The notes: generated from the sequence alone by a model not told the origin. DNA of 53,308 bases from Microtetraspora niveoalba (GCF_001570405.1 NZ_BBYM01000047.1:1-53308), one strand, 5' to 3'. Counted from the first letter of the stretch, positions 1 through 8,861 are shown. Made by a program: numbers and translations.

Positions 1-939
1 GAGTGCCGCCAGCCGGCCGCGGCGCCGGCCGAGTCGGCGCGCCTCCACCCAGGCGACCGCGAGGGGCGCGGGCAGCAGCGGCCAGGGCCGCGACCGCAGC
101 CGCCGGGCGCGCCAGTGGTTGTCCTCGGCGATCCATGTGAGCAGCGCCGGCTCCAGCGTGACGATCGCGCCCGCCGCCTGCCCCGTCCGCGCCGAGGAGG
201 CGATCACCGTCCGGGCGGGGAAGTCCGCCAACGCCCGCCAGGCCCGTACGGCGAGGCCGGTCGCGGCGAGGAAGGCGGCCGCGGCCGCGGCGACCACCGC
301 GCCCGCCGGGACGCGGGGGAGCGCGATGAGCAGCGAGCGCAGGGGCGGCACCGCGCCGCTGGAGGCCGCGAGCCCGGCCACGATCGCGAGGGCCCCGAGC
401 ACGGCGAGCGCGACGCCCAGCCAGTCCGACTCCGGGCCCGAACGCTGCGCCAGTACGGCCAGGGCGGCCCCGCCGACGCACGCGGCGACGCCGGCGACCA
501 CGGCGCCCGTCAACCGGAGCGCGGCGAGGTCCGGCACTCCGAGCACGGCCAGGGCGGCGACGCCGAGCACCGCTCCGGCGACGGCCGACACGACCAGCAG
601 CCGCAACGCGGCCGGCCGCAGCACGGCGCGCCGGGCCAGCGGCGACGGCACCAGCCAGGCGGCGTCCGGCGGGGAGACCGCGATCGGTCCCGCGAAGCGC
701 GCCAGGGCCATCAGCCCGGCGTACGCGAGGACGACGAGGGTGAGCCCGGCGCCGATCGCGACCGGATCCGCGGCGGCGACCGGGGCCAGCAGGCCGTCCC
801 ACACCTGCGACATCTGCTGGGCGGCGATGGCACCCAGCAGGACGACGGCGAACACCAGCGTGTAGCGGTCCTGCCAGGTGCGTGCGCGCCTGCCCCGAGG
901 GGCGCGGATGATCTCCCGGGCGGCGGCGACGGCGTTCAT
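1..939 (-). CDS. ABC transporter permease-like membrane protein (3' end cut by window edge)
   Basis: Reads leftward from an ATG at 937-939 and is still open at base 1, so only the first 313 codons are visible. The start overlaps the stop of the upstream ATPase gene as ATGA, indicating translational coupling and a two-gene ABC unit. The N-terminus is basic, with many Arg in the first 20 residues. It is followed by several long Ala/Val/Leu-rich hydrophobic stretches separated by short polar loops, as expected for a polytopic inner-membrane subunit. No substrate can be inferred. It resembles the poorly characterised actinobacterial membrane proteins that accompany a lone ABC ATPase (I suspect the DUF6297 type, from memory). 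The role as permease is inferred mainly from the coupling to the ATPase. Confidence 0.7.
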   Translation of the reverse strand, partial: MNAVAAAREIIRAPRGRRARTWQDRYTLVFAVVLLGAIAAQQMSQVWDGLLAPVAAADPVAIGAGLTLVVLAYAGLMALARFAGPIAVSPPDAAWLVPSPLARRAVLRPAALRLLVVSAVAGAVLGVAALAVLGVPDLAALRLTGAVVAGVAACVGGAALAVLAQRSGPESDWLGVALAVLGALAIVAGLAASSGAVPPLRSLLIALPRVPAGAVVAAAAAAFLAATGLAVRAWRALADFPARTVIASSARTGQAAGAIVTLEPALLTWIAEDNHWRARRLRSRPWPLLPAPLAVAWVEARRLGRRRGRLAAL

Positions 940-1592
940 CGCACGGCTCCGGTGGCCAGCAGGCCGGAGGACAGGACGGTGTGCCGCGCGCCGGTGGCCT
1001 CGATGAGGCCGGGATCGTGGGTGACCATGACGACGGTGCCCCCGCCCCGGGCGTACTCGATCAGCATCGCGGCCAGCCGTGCGCGGAAGGCGGAGTCGAG
1101 CCCCTGCTCGGGCTCGTCCAGCAGGAGCAGCCGGCTGGGCCGCACCAGCGCGGTGGCCAGGCACAGCCGCTGCCGCTGGCCGTTGGAGAGGTTGAGCGGG
1201 ACGGCGTCGGCGCGTTCGGTGAGGCCGCAGCGGTCGAGGACCTCGTCGACGTCGGGCAGGGCGCCGTCCGCCGGTGTGTGGGTGACCCTGACCAGCTCGA
1301 CGTGCTCGCGCACGGTCAGCCCCGGGTACCACGCCGGTTCGGCGGCGACCAGGGCGACGGAGCGCCAGAACTCCGCGTCGTCCGCGGGCGGCGAGCCGAA
1401 GACGGCGACCTTCCCGGACGTGGGCGGCCGCAGACCGGCCAGGCAGCGCACGAGGGTGGACTTGCCCGTCCCGTTCTCGCCCGCCACCGCGACGATCTCG
1501 GTCTCGTACACCATGAGGTCGACTCCACGGAGGACGGGATTGGCCCCCAGCTCGACGTGAAGGTCCTGGACATCGATGATCGGCTCACGCAC
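936..1592 (-). CDS. ABC transporter ATP-binding protein
   Basis: A complete 218-residue nucleotide-binding subunit that would power the membrane protein encoded immediately downstream. Visible motifs are Walker A GENGTGKST (38-46), a signature loop LSNGQRQ (135-141, Asn in place of the usual Gly), Walker B LLLLDE (155-160) with catalytic Glu160, a D-loop and the switch His192. At about 220 residues it is a minimal single-domain ATPase of the exporter type. The GTG start has no Shine-Dalgarno sequence but sits 6 nt after a TAGGCT box, suggesting a leaderless message. The gene ends inside the start codon of the permease (ATGA overlap). The transported substrate is unknown. Confidence 0.93.
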   Translation of the reverse strand: MREPIIDVQDLHVELGANPVLRGVDLMVYETEIVAVAGENGTGKSTLVRCLAGLRPPTSGKVAVFGSPPADDAEFWRSVALVAAEPAWYPGLTVREHVELVRVTHTPADGALPDVDEVLDRCGLTERADAVPLNLSNGQRQRLCLATALVRPSRLLLLDEPEQGLDSAFRARLAAMLIEYARGGGTVVMVTHDPGLIEATGARHTVLSSGLLATGAVR

Positions 1593-1598
1593 TCCCCG

Positions 1599-1604
1599 AG
1601 CCTA
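1599..1604 (-). promoter_or_regulatory. -10 box of a leaderless promoter (ABC ATPase)
   Basis: On the minus strand TAGGCT is followed by 6 nt and then the GTG start at 1592. No ribosome binding site lies between them. This fits the TANNNT-to-start spacing of leaderless actinobacterial genes. No convincing -35 is visible. Confidence 0.5.
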
Positions 1605-1635
1605 GTCAAGACGCGGCGGTCCGGAGCGCCCGTCG

Positions 1636-2646
1636 TCAGCGTGCCCGGAACGTCTGGCGATACGCGAGCGGGGCGACGCCGACCGCCGCGTGCAGGTGCT
1701 GGCGCAGCGACACGGAGGTGCCGAACCCGGCCTGCCTGGCGATCTCGTCCACCGAGAGGTCGGTGGTCTCCAGCAGGTGCCTGGCCTGCTCCACCCGGCG
1801 TCCGGTCAGCCAGCGGGACGGGCTGAGCCCCGTCTCCTCCCGGAACCTGCGGGTGAACGTGCGCACGCTCATCCTGGCGTGCGCGGCCAGCTCGGCCAGG
1901 TCGACCGGCTCGTGCAGCCGTTCCAGCATCCAGGCCCGGGTCGGAGCCGTGCCGGCGCCGCCGGGAGCCGGCAGCGGGCGTTCGATGTACTGCGCCTGGC
2001 CGCCCTCTCTGAACGGCGGTGTCACGCATCTGCGGGCCGCCCGGTTGGCCACCTCGCTCCCGTGGTCACGGCGCACCACGTGCAGGCAGAGGTCGATCCC
2101 GGAGGCGACCCCCGCGGACGTGAGAATGTCGCCGTCGTCGATGAACAGCACGTCGGGGTCGAGCCGTACCAGCGGGAAGAGCCGCCGGAAGCGGCGGGCG
2201 TTGCGCCAGTGCGTGGTCGCCGGACGCCCGTCGAGCAGGCCGGCCGCGGCGAGGACGAACGCTCCGGTGCAGATCGACACCAGCCGGGACCGTCCCGCCG
2301 CCGCCCGGAGCGCGGAGCGCAGCCCGTCGTCGATCGTGCCGTCGGTGAGCGCGGACCCGCCGTGGACGCCGGGGACGATGACGGTGTCGGCCGTCTCCAG
2401 CACGTCGAGGTCGTGGTCGGGCAGCACGCGGTATCCGGCGGAGCCGCGTACGGGCGCCCCGCCCGGCGAGCAGGTCGTGATCTCGTAGAAGCTCTGTCCC
2501 GTCGGGTCCTCCGCCACGAGGAAGACCTGCCCGGGGACGCCGAGGTCGAGGGGCGCGAAGTCGTCGAGGGCGACGATCACGATGCGATGCCGTCGCTCCG
2601 CCGGGTCGTCGTCCTTGGTCCGGTTCGGAGGTGTCGCGCCGTACAT
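1636..2646 (-). CDS. GlxA-type transcriptional regulator (DJ-1/PfpI domain + AraC HTH)
   Basis: A 336-residue protein with the two-domain GlxA layout. Residues ~20-190 form a DJ-1/PfpI class I amidotransferase-like sensor domain with a Cys at the nucleophile-elbow position (Cys126 in SICTGAF). Residues ~235-330 form an AraC/XylS double helix-turn-helix ending in the typical second helix region (DEIARQAGFGTSVSLRQH). Such regulators usually control a neighbouring catabolic or transport gene. This one is divergent from an MFS transporter with only 71 bp between the starts, so regulation of that transporter and of itself is likely but inferred. The gene also lies 43 bp upstream of the ABC ATPase on the same strand. 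The ATG start has no strong Shine-Dalgarno sequence. Confidence 0.92.
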   Translation of the reverse strand: MYGATPPNRTKDDDPAERRHRIVIVALDDFAPLDLGVPGQVFLVAEDPTGQSFYEITTCSPGGAPVRGSAGYRVLPDHDLDVLETADTVIVPGVHGGSALTDGTIDDGLRSALRAAAGRSRLVSICTGAFVLAAAGLLDGRPATTHWRNARRFRRLFPLVRLDPDVLFIDDGDILTSAGVASGIDLCLHVVRRDHGSEVANRAARRCVTPPFREGGQAQYIERPLPAPGGAGTAPTRAWMLERLHEPVDLAELAAHARMSVRTFTRRFREETGLSPSRWLTGRRVEQARHLLETTDLSVDEIARQAGFGTSVSLRQHLHAAVGVAPLAYRQTFRAR

Positions 2647-2688
2647 GGCCCGATTCTTTCATATATTGGCTTTCAGGCCACTCGTGAT

Positions 2689-2716
2689 CGGACATTTCGC
2701 CACACCATGATGTCCG
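2689..2716. promoter_or_regulatory. Inverted repeat in the glxA-like / MFS divergent promoter
   Basis: CGGACA (2689-2694) and TGTCCG (2711-2716) form a perfect 6-bp inverted repeat with a 16-bp spacer, ending one base before the MFS GTG start. It is a candidate operator for the divergent AraC-type regulator. Short arms make chance occurrence possible. Confidence 0.3.
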
Positions 2717-2717
2717 G

Positions 2718-4007
2718 GTGACGTTCAGAGGATTGGGGAGCAGGCGCCCGCACCGCGCCTGGATCGTGGCGGCCGTCGCCCTCGTCGCCATCATCGGCGC
2801 GGCGGGTTTCCGGGCGACGCCGGGGGTGTTCATCACGCCGCTCCAGGAGGAGTTCGGCTGGACCAGGGGCACGATCGGGCTCGCCGTATCGGTGAACCTG
2901 ATGCTCTTCGGCCTCACCGCGCCGTTCGCGGCCGCCCTGATGGACCGGTTCGGCATGCGCTCGGTCGTGTCCGCAGCCCTCACCCTCGTGGCGGCCGGCA
3001 GCGGCGTCACCGTGTTCATGACCGCGAGCTGGCAGCTCGTGTTGTGCTGGGGCGTGCTCGTCGGGCTCGGCACCGGCTCCATGGCCCTCGTGTTCGTCGC
3101 CACCGTGACCGACCGCTGGTTCGTACGGCACCGCGGGCTGGTCACCGGCGTGCTCACGGCGGGCGGGGCCACCGGCCAGCTCGTCTTCCTGCCCGTGCTG
3201 GCGCACCTGGTCGAGATGTCGGGCTGGCGGGCGGCGGCGCTGGCCGTGGCCGCGTGCGCGCTGGCGGTGGTGCCGCTGGTGTGGTTCCTGCTTCGGGACA
3301 CCCCGGAAGAGGTCGGCCTGCGGCCGTACGGCGCCGCGCCCGACGCGCCGCCGCGGGTGCGCCCGGCAGGGGGAGGCGCGGCGGCCCGCGCGCTGCGGGT
3401 GTTGCGCGACGCCGCCCGCACCCGGTCGTTCTGGTACCTCGCCGGAGGCTTCGCCATCTGCGGGGCGAGCACGAACGGCCTGGTCGGCACGCATTTCATC
3501 CCGGCCGCGCACGACCACGGGATGCCCGAGACCACGGCGGCCGGGCTGCTCGCGGCCGTGGGCGTCTTCGACGTCGTGGGGACCGTGCTCTCCGGCTGGC
3601 TGAGCGACCGGATCGACGCCCGGCTCCTGCTGGTGGTGTACTACGCGCTGCGCGGGTTGTCCCTGCTGGTCCTGCCGGGGCTGTTCGCGGCGACGGCGCA
3701 GCCGAGCATGCTGGTGTTCATCATCTTCTACGGCCTGGACTGGGTGGCGACCGTGCCGCCCACGGTCGCGCTGTGCCGCAGGATCTTCGGCGCGGACGGC
3801 GCGATCGTGTTCGGCTGGGTGTTCGCCTCCCACCAGGTCGGCGCCGCGTTCGCCGCGACCCTCGCAGGGGTGACGCGCGACCACCTCGGGAACTACGACC
3901 TCGCCTGGTACGGCGCGGGCGTGTTGTGCCTGGCCGCCGCGCTGATGTCCGCGCGGATCGCCCGCCGGGTGAGCGAGACGCGCCGGGCTGGGATCCTGGT
4001 CGGATGA
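2718..4007 (+). CDS. MFS transporter, 12-TM
   Basis: A 429-residue secondary transporter of the cytoplasmic membrane. Hydrophobic helices begin near residue 15 and continue to ~415, with the family's loop 2-3 motif visible around DRFGMR and a long charged central loop (~195-225) dividing two six-helix halves. The N-terminal half, with FGWTRGTIG after the first helix, resembles the monocarboxylate/oxalate-formate-like MFS branch, so an organic acid substrate is plausible but unproven. It starts with GTG at 2718. Its stop overlaps the ATG of the next gene (ATGA), so the two are co-translated. It is divergent from the GlxA-type regulator, its likely controller. Confidence 0.88.
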   Translation: MTFRGLGSRRPHRAWIVAAVALVAIIGAAGFRATPGVFITPLQEEFGWTRGTIGLAVSVNLMLFGLTAPFAAALMDRFGMRSVVSAALTLVAAGSGVTVFMTASWQLVLCWGVLVGLGTGSMALVFVATVTDRWFVRHRGLVTGVLTAGGATGQLVFLPVLAHLVEMSGWRAAALAVAACALAVVPLVWFLLRDTPEEVGLRPYGAAPDAPPRVRPAGGGAAARALRVLRDAARTRSFWYLAGGFAICGASTNGLVGTHFIPAAHDHGMPETTAAGLLAAVGVFDVVGTVLSGWLSDRIDARLLLVVYYALRGLSLLVLPGLFAATAQPSMLVFIIFYGLDWVATVPPTVALCRRIFGADGAIVFGWVFASHQVGAAFAATLAGVTRDHLGNYDLAWYGAGVLCLAAALMSARIARRVSETRRAGILVG

Positions 4008-4681
4008 ACCAGTGGGTCCTCCCCCTCGTTGTCCGGATCGAACGCGCCGCTCCCCCTGAGCGCACCGACGCGCTCGAAGCGGCGGCGCACGCCGTGCTGA
4101 GCCTGCTCGACCAGGACGAATGGGCCGAGCCGATCGCCCAGTGGGAGCGCATCGGCATCAGGAAGGTGGTACGCCGGGCACGCGGCGCGGAGTGGCGCCG
4201 CGTCCTCGCCCTGCCCGGCTTCACGGTCGAGGCGCGTACGGCGGAGGTGCGTGTCCATCCGCCGGTGCCGCTCGACGACTGGCCGAGAGATCTCCAGCGG
4301 CTCCAGGTGTCCGGCACCGATCTGACCGATTCTCGCGTTCCGGACAGCCCGGATCGGGCGGGGGCGATCCTCTGGGTGAACCCCCATCTGGAGATGAGCG
4401 CGGGCAAGGCGATGGCGCAGGCGGGACACGGCGCCCAGCTCGCCTGGTGGGGCAGTGACGAGCGGGCCAGGGAGGAATGGCGCGGCAAGGGACTGGGCGC
4501 GGCGGTGCGCACCGCGTCCCCCGAGCTGTGGGCGTCGCTGGTGGACAGCGGTCTCCCGGTGGTGCGGGACGCCGGCTTCACGGAGATCGAGCCGGGCTCG
4601 GTCACGGTCGTCGCGGACGCGCCCTGGCTGCGGCTGGGCGGCTTCCGCCCGGAGGGCTGGGGGCCGCTGCGCGCCACATAA
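4004..4681 (+). CDS. PTH2-like peptidyl-tRNA hydrolase family protein
   Basis: A 225-residue protein beginning at the ATG that overlaps the MFS stop (4004-4007). The C-terminal half (~115-220) looks like the PTH2 fold. A beta strand (ILWVNPHLEM) leads into the family's conserved helix with SAGKAMAQAGHGAQLAWW, corresponding to the Lys/Gln/His helix of PTH2 enzymes. Later come a segment equivalent to the TxxIxPGSxT strand (TEIEPGSVTVVA) and a closing strand. The N-terminal ~110 residues are a separate unassigned region. PTH2 enzymes release tRNA from stalled peptidyl-tRNA, but bacterial actinomycete members are divergent, so activity is uncertain. Coupling to a transporter gives no functional clue. 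Confidence 0.75.
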   Translation: MNQWVLPLVVRIERAAPPERTDALEAAAHAVLSLLDQDEWAEPIAQWERIGIRKVVRRARGAEWRRVLALPGFTVEARTAEVRVHPPVPLDDWPRDLQRLQVSGTDLTDSRVPDSPDRAGAILWVNPHLEMSAGKAMAQAGHGAQLAWWGSDERAREEWRGKGLGAAVRTASPELWASLVDSGLPVVRDAGFTEIEPGSVTVVADAPWLRLGGFRPEGWGPLRAT

Positions 4682-4734
4682 TCCTCGTTCCCGAAGTGTG
4701 ATGGGGATCGCGCCCGAAATACCGCGATATGCCG

Positions 4735-4740
4735 TACGCT
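4735..4740 (+). promoter_or_regulatory. -10 box of a leaderless promoter
   Basis: TACGCT followed by 7 nt and the GTG start at 4748, with no Shine-Dalgarno sequence. Confidence 0.45.
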
Positions 4741-4747
4741 CCCGATC

Positions 4748-5734
4748 GTGTCACCTGGGGACAATGGGACGAAAGCGGTTCCGACATACGTGGCGGCCGA
4801 GGCGGAGACGTCGCCGCTGCCGAAGATCGTGGTCCCCCCGCCCTCGCCGCCCTCCGGTTCGGGCAAGGGGGTGGGCGACCTGCCGATGCGCACCGTCTAC
4901 CGACTGCTCGCGGTGGCGGCGGCCGCCGTCGTGGCGGCGGGCGTCGGAGGGTTCCTCGTGCTGAACGGCGGCGACGACACCGCGCCCGCGGCCGCTCCCG
5001 CCAGAACGGCGGCGGCTCCCAGCCTCCCCGCCGTGAACGGCACCGCGGCAGTCCCGGAGACGAGCCCGTCGGCGGGCTCGCCCGCGGCCTCGCCCCTCGC
5101 GTCTCCCCAGGGGTCCTCGGCGACCACCCCCGCGACCGCGGCTCCTTCACCCGGAACCGTGGCCGTCACGGCGGTCATGCAGGCCGCGCTGTCCGATCCG
5201 CGGGTCCCCGAGCTGCCCGAACAGGACCGCCGCCTCGGCCGGCTGTACGGCCGGGCCGCACCGGTGCGGGGCGCGTTGAAGGACGACCGGTCGGGAGTCG
5301 CCTTCCCGCGCTTCGCCAAGACGTGGAAGTTGGCCTCGGCGAACCCCTTCGCCAGCCGCCAGGTGCTGCCCAAGATCAAGGGCACGGCCTTCCGCGGCCT
5401 CCTGGTGTCCTGCCCGGTGCCGATCCCGGTGCAGGCGAACGTCCGGGACACCGCCTTCCTGGCCGCCCGGTGGACGCTGAACCACCATCCGTCCGGGGCC
5501 ACGATCGCCTGGACGGCGTCGCAGCCCATCGCGGTCGGCGAGCGGGACGGCTGGCTGCTCGGCTACACCGTGAACTACACGATCAAGGGCAAGAAGCGTA
5601 AGGCCATGGCGGCCCTGGCCCTGGTCGACGTGCCCAGGGACAAGCCCGCGTTGGTGTTCATGACCATCCCCGACACCCAGAGGAAGCACTGGCGCGACAT
5701 TAATACCGTTATGTCGCGAATTCGCATGCTTTAA
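4748..5734 (+). CDS. Membrane-anchored protein with secreted C-terminal domain (paralogue of the 24556-26712 gene)
   Basis: A 328-residue protein of unknown function. A ~50-residue Pro-rich cytoplasmic N-terminus precedes one transmembrane helix (~52-72). An Ala/Pro/Ser/Thr-rich spacer (~75-140) follows, then a folded domain to the C-terminus. That domain contains two Trp-rich segments and a closing pattern in which a predicted strand (ALVFMTIP) is followed by DINTVMSRIR. The protein from 24556-26712 has the same order, N-in single helix, spacer and domain, and ends in TIVYMQVP and DINTVFKRIR, so the two are paralogues. It starts with GTG, apparently leaderless. The extracytoplasmic location is inferred. 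No enzyme motif is visible. Confidence 0.8.
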   Translation: MSPGDNGTKAVPTYVAAEAETSPLPKIVVPPPSPPSGSGKGVGDLPMRTVYRLLAVAAAAVVAAGVGGFLVLNGGDDTAPAAAPARTAAAPSLPAVNGTAAVPETSPSAGSPAASPLASPQGSSATTPATAAPSPGTVAVTAVMQAALSDPRVPELPEQDRRLGRLYGRAAPVRGALKDDRSGVAFPRFAKTWKLASANPFASRQVLPKIKGTAFRGLLVSCPVPIPVQANVRDTAFLAARWTLNHHPSGATIAWTASQPIAVGERDGWLLGYTVNYTIKGKKRKAMAALALVDVPRDKPALVFMTIPDTQRKHWRDINTVMSRIRML

Positions 5735-5785
5735 AGGGCGATCCTCCGGGGGATGATTACGGCCATCCGAAACGGGGGGATCGAT

Positions 5786-6277
5786 ATGTCGAATCTGATC
5801 GCCGTCGCGTACGACGACGTCACCACCGCGAACACCGTGCGGGACAAGCTCTTCGAACTGCAGAAGCAGAAGCTGATCACTCTCGCCGACGCGGCGGTCG
5901 CGGAGCGGACCAAGGACGGCAAGATCAAGCTGCACCAGTCCACCAGCACGACCGGCGTCGGCGCCATGGGAGGCGCGCTCTGGGGCGGCCTGATCGGGCT
6001 CATCTTCTTCATGCCGCTCATCGGCATGGCCGTGGGCGCGGCGACGGGCGCGGCGGCCGGGGCGATGACCGACGTCGGCGTGGACGACAAGTTCATGAAG
6101 CAGGTCGGCGAGGAACTGAAGCCCGGCTCCGCCGCCCTGTTCGTGCTCGTCACCCAGAGCACCCCGGACAAGGTCATCCCGCAGATCTCGCCCTACGGCG
6201 GCAAGATCATCCACACCTCTCTGTCCAACCAGGCCGAGGAGAACCTGCGCCAGGCGCTCGCCGGCGCCCACCACTGA
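5786..6277 (+). CDS. DUF1269 family membrane-associated protein
   Basis: A 163-residue protein opening with a ferredoxin-like strand-helix segment typical of DUF1269 (NLIAVAYDD). A central Gly/Ala-rich hydrophobic hairpin (~62-100; LWGGLIGLIFFMPLIGMAVG and onward) resembles a glycine-zipper membrane insertion. A second strand-helix follows. I chose the ATG at 5786 because a GGGGG tract lies about 8 nt upstream and the family begins at this point; an in-frame ATG at 5753 would add 11 atypical residues. Function is unknown in the family, and related proteins are often linked to stress. It lies 51 bp after the anchored-protein gene and converges with the channel gene. Confidence 0.85.
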   Translation: MSNLIAVAYDDVTTANTVRDKLFELQKQKLITLADAAVAERTKDGKIKLHQSTSTTGVGAMGGALWGGLIGLIFFMPLIGMAVGAATGAAAGAMTDVGVDDKFMKQVGEELKPGSAALFVLVTQSTPDKVIPQISPYGGKIIHTSLSNQAEENLRQALAGAHH

Positions 6278-6296
6278 GTCTCCTCGGATCGGGCGT

Positions 6297-8198
6297 TCAG
6301 CGCTCGGCGAGCACGATCACCGCGTCGCCGGGCGCGAACGCGACCGGGCGGTCCTTGTCCGGGTTCAGCACGACGCCGTACCTGGGCGGCTCGTTGACCG
6401 CGGAGGCGAGCCGGTAGCCGATCGCCGTCTCGCCGCGCCGCCGGGCCGACTCGATCACGGTCGCGAACCTGACCGGCTCCCCGGGGGTCACGTAGTCCTC
6501 CGCCGGACGCGGATAGAGCTCCGACCCCTTGGAGTCGAAGAGATAGCCGAACACGTCGGCCAGACGCGGGTTCTCCGCGAGCTGCGCGACGAGGAGGCCG
6601 ATGACCGTGTCGCTGATCACGATGTCGTCGGCCCGCGCGACCTCGGCGAGCGCGCGGTTGTTCTCGTCGTGCATCTCGCTGACGATCGAGTACCGCTCCC
6701 CGAGCGTGGACTGGATGTCGCGCAACTGGAGCAACGTCATCAGGGTGCGCGTGTCCGCGTGACGGGGGTCGTACCTGTCGTCGGAGAGCACGATCACGTG
6801 CTGGTAGAGCCCGGCGCCCAGCGACTCCAGCGCGTACCTGTCGGTGATGTCGCACTCCTTGGCGTTCACGGTGAGCCTGGCCAGGCCGGTGAGGCCGCTT
6901 CCCGCGTCCGGGTGGTCGCTGGCGACGTCGATCGTCGACCCCTCGGGGACGTAGCCGTCGAGATAGCGCACGATCTGGGGCGCCCTGCCGTTCCAGCCGA
7001 GCAGCAGTGTCCGCTCCGGGCCGGGCCGCTCGTGCGCGACGGCGGCGACGCGGTCCTCCTCCACCGGGGCCGCGGCGTCGCCGAGGCGGATCAGCGAGTC
7101 GTCGTCGGCGATCAGGATGACCTCGTCGCCCGCTCCGATCACCGTGTTCGCCGGCGGGTTGAGCACCACCTTCCCCGCCGAGCGCAGCCCGATGACGGTC
7201 GCCGTCCGGTACGCGCCGAGCGCCTCGCCGTACGTCAGGCCGGCGAGGGACGGCTCGGGCCGCAGGTAGACCTCCCCGCCGTCGAAGTCGAGCAGGTCCA
7301 TGCAGACGACCGACATGCCCGACTGCCGGGACGACTGGACGATGAGCCGGGACGCGGTGTCGTCGGAGTCGACCAGGTGGACGCGGGGGCCGCCCGCGAG
7401 GCGCGCCGCCGCCATGTTCCGCGACGAGGTGAGGGCGGCCACGACGGGGGAGTGGTCGCCCTCGCGCTTCGCCAGCGCGAGCAGGGTCTTGATGACCTGG
7501 GCGTCCGGGTCGTCGCCCTGCGGCGAGAGCACCACGACGCTCCTGGCCGTCTCCAGGCTCATCAGGTCGAGGTCCGCCGGTTCGGTCGGGCGGCCGGTGC
7601 GGCAGACCAGCCGGGTCCGTCCGGTGTCGCCCACCTTGATCCTGATCGCCTCCTCCATGCCCGGCTTGTCATGGTCAGCCAGGATGGCGATGACCGACCC
7701 GCGCTGGCTGGCGTGCGCCTTCACCAGTTCGCCCACGATCGTGAAGACCTGCTCCGACCAGCCGAGGATCACCGTGTGGCCGCTCTCGATGATGCGCGAC
7801 CGCCCCTTGCGCAGCTCCTCGATCTTGCCCTTGAGCCCGTTGGACAACACGCCGACCAGCGTGCTCACGATGAAGATGCCGCCGAGCGAGGCGACGAGCA
7901 TCAGGGCGAGGAAGGGCGCGGTCCCCGAGTCGCTGGCGATCTTGCCGGGGCTGAGGGCGCGGACCAGCGTCATCCACAACACCCCCGGCAGTCCGGCGTG
8001 CTCGAACACCTCGTCCGGCGTGAGCCACAGGGTCAGGCCGGAGACGGTGAGGATCAGCCCGAGCGACGCGAGTCCCAGCCAGCCGATGAGCGCCACCGTG
8101 CCCTTCGCCATCGTGCCGTCGAACCAGTAGCGCAGCCGTTCCCGGATCGTCGCCCTCGCCACCGAAATCTCCCGAAAGTCCCTCAATGAGCGGATCAA
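6297..8198 (-). CDS. CASTOR/POLLUX-like ion channel subunit (RCK/TrkA-N)
   Basis: A 633-residue protein resembling bacterial relatives of the plant CASTOR/POLLUX channels. Two transmembrane helices (~33-59 and ~101-127) flank a short re-entrant-like segment with no classical TVGYG potassium filter. Two large Rossmann-type RCK regions follow. The first begins at GHTVILGWSE (~145) and the second at ERTLLLGWNG (~393); both have the GxGxxG-like strand-turn-helix entry for a nucleotide ligand. A TrkA-C-like beta domain closes the protein. It would form a tetrameric, ligand-gated cation channel at the membrane; ion selectivity is not predictable. Its start is ~65 bp from the divergent maf gene. Confidence 0.85.
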   Translation of the reverse strand: MIRSLRDFREISVARATIRERLRYWFDGTMAKGTVALIGWLGLASLGLILTVSGLTLWLTPDEVFEHAGLPGVLWMTLVRALSPGKIASDSGTAPFLALMLVASLGGIFIVSTLVGVLSNGLKGKIEELRKGRSRIIESGHTVILGWSEQVFTIVGELVKAHASQRGSVIAILADHDKPGMEEAIRIKVGDTGRTRLVCRTGRPTEPADLDLMSLETARSVVVLSPQGDDPDAQVIKTLLALAKREGDHSPVVAALTSSRNMAAARLAGGPRVHLVDSDDTASRLIVQSSRQSGMSVVCMDLLDFDGGEVYLRPEPSLAGLTYGEALGAYRTATVIGLRSAGKVVLNPPANTVIGAGDEVILIADDDSLIRLGDAAAPVEEDRVAAVAHERPGPERTLLLGWNGRAPQIVRYLDGYVPEGSTIDVASDHPDAGSGLTGLARLTVNAKECDITDRYALESLGAGLYQHVIVLSDDRYDPRHADTRTLMTLLQLRDIQSTLGERYSIVSEMHDENNRALAEVARADDIVISDTVIGLLVAQLAENPRLADVFGYLFDSKGSELYPRPAEDYVTPGEPVRFATVIESARRRGETAIGYRLASAVNEPPRYGVVLNPDKDRPVAFAPGDAVIVLAER

Positions 8199-8250
8199 TG
8201 ATCGGAAAAGGTACCGGTCTCGGCGGCCCCGGCATACACGAACGCGACAC

Positions 8251-8256
8251 TAGACT
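8251..8256 (+). promoter_or_regulatory. -10 box of a leaderless promoter (maf)
   Basis: TAGACT followed by 8 nt and the GTG start at 8265. No Shine-Dalgarno sequence is present. Confidence 0.5.
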
Positions 8257-8264
8257 CGGGTCCC

Positions 8265-8861
8265 GTGACCGAACTCGTCCTCGCCTCCGCCTCCCCGGCC
8301 CGACTCGGCGTCCTGCGTGCCGCCGGGCTCGATCCCAAAGTGATCGTCAGCGGTGTGGACGAGGAGGCCGTCACGGCCGAGACCCCCGCCGCGCTCTGCC
8401 TGGCCCTCGCGCAGGCCAAGGCCGACGTCGTCGCGGCCTCTCTCGACGAGGGCCTCGTCGTCGGTTGCGACTCCGTCCTCGAGCTCGACGGTGTCGCGTA
8501 CGGCAAGCCCTCCTCGCCGGAGGACGCCGTGTCGCGCTGGAGGTCGATGCGGGGGAGGACCGGTCGCCTGCTCACCGGCCACTGCGTGATCGACGTGGCG
8601 TCGGGACGCAGGGCCGCCGACGTCGGCGTGACTGTCGTCCGGTTCGGCGCCCCCACCGACGAGGAGATCTCCGCCTACGTCGCCAGCGGAGAGCCGTTGA
8701 AGGTGGCGGGCGCGTTCACCCTCGACGGCCTCGGCGGCTGGTTCGTGGACGGCATCGACGGCGACCACGGCAACGTCCTCGGGATCTCCCTCCCGCTGCT
8801 CCGCCGCCTGCTCGCGGAGGTCGGCGTCCCCGTCACGAGCCTCTGGACGGAGGCGGGCTGA
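8265..8861 (+). CDS. maf: Maf family nucleoside triphosphate pyrophosphatase
   Basis: A 198-residue Maf/Ham1-superfamily housekeeping enzyme that hydrolyses non-canonical or excess nucleoside triphosphates to the monophosphate and pyrophosphate in the cytosol. The family hallmark LASASPAR (6-13) sits at the extreme N-terminus as the phosphate-binding loop. The acidic motif around [10 protein letters not shown] (~66-75) and the GKP segment after it supply metal-binding and catalytic residues. The C-terminal [19 protein letters not shown] block is also characteristic. Length matches bacterial Maf. The GTG start is apparently leaderless. It lies 59 bp upstream of the EI24-type membrane protein gene. 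Confidence 0.93.
   Translation: MTELVLASASPARLGVLRAAGLDPKVIVSGVDEEAVTAETPAALCLALAQAKADVVAASLDEGLVVGCDSVLELDGVAYGKPSSPEDAVSRWRSMRGRTGRLLTGHCVIDVASGRRAADVGVTVVRFGAPTDEEISAYVASGEPLKVAGAFTLDGLGGWFVDGIDGDHGNVLGISLPLLRRLLAEVGVPVTSLWTEAG

Noticed and set aside
115-1560. Plus-strand reading frames opposite the ABC genes
   Set aside because: Arg/Gly/Ala-rich shadow frames with no family features; the minus strand has clear ABC motifs.
3044-4003. A 545-codon plus-strand frame containing the PTH2-like gene
   Set aside because: Its first ~320 codons are an out-of-frame shadow of the MFS gene; the real gene starts at ATG 4004.
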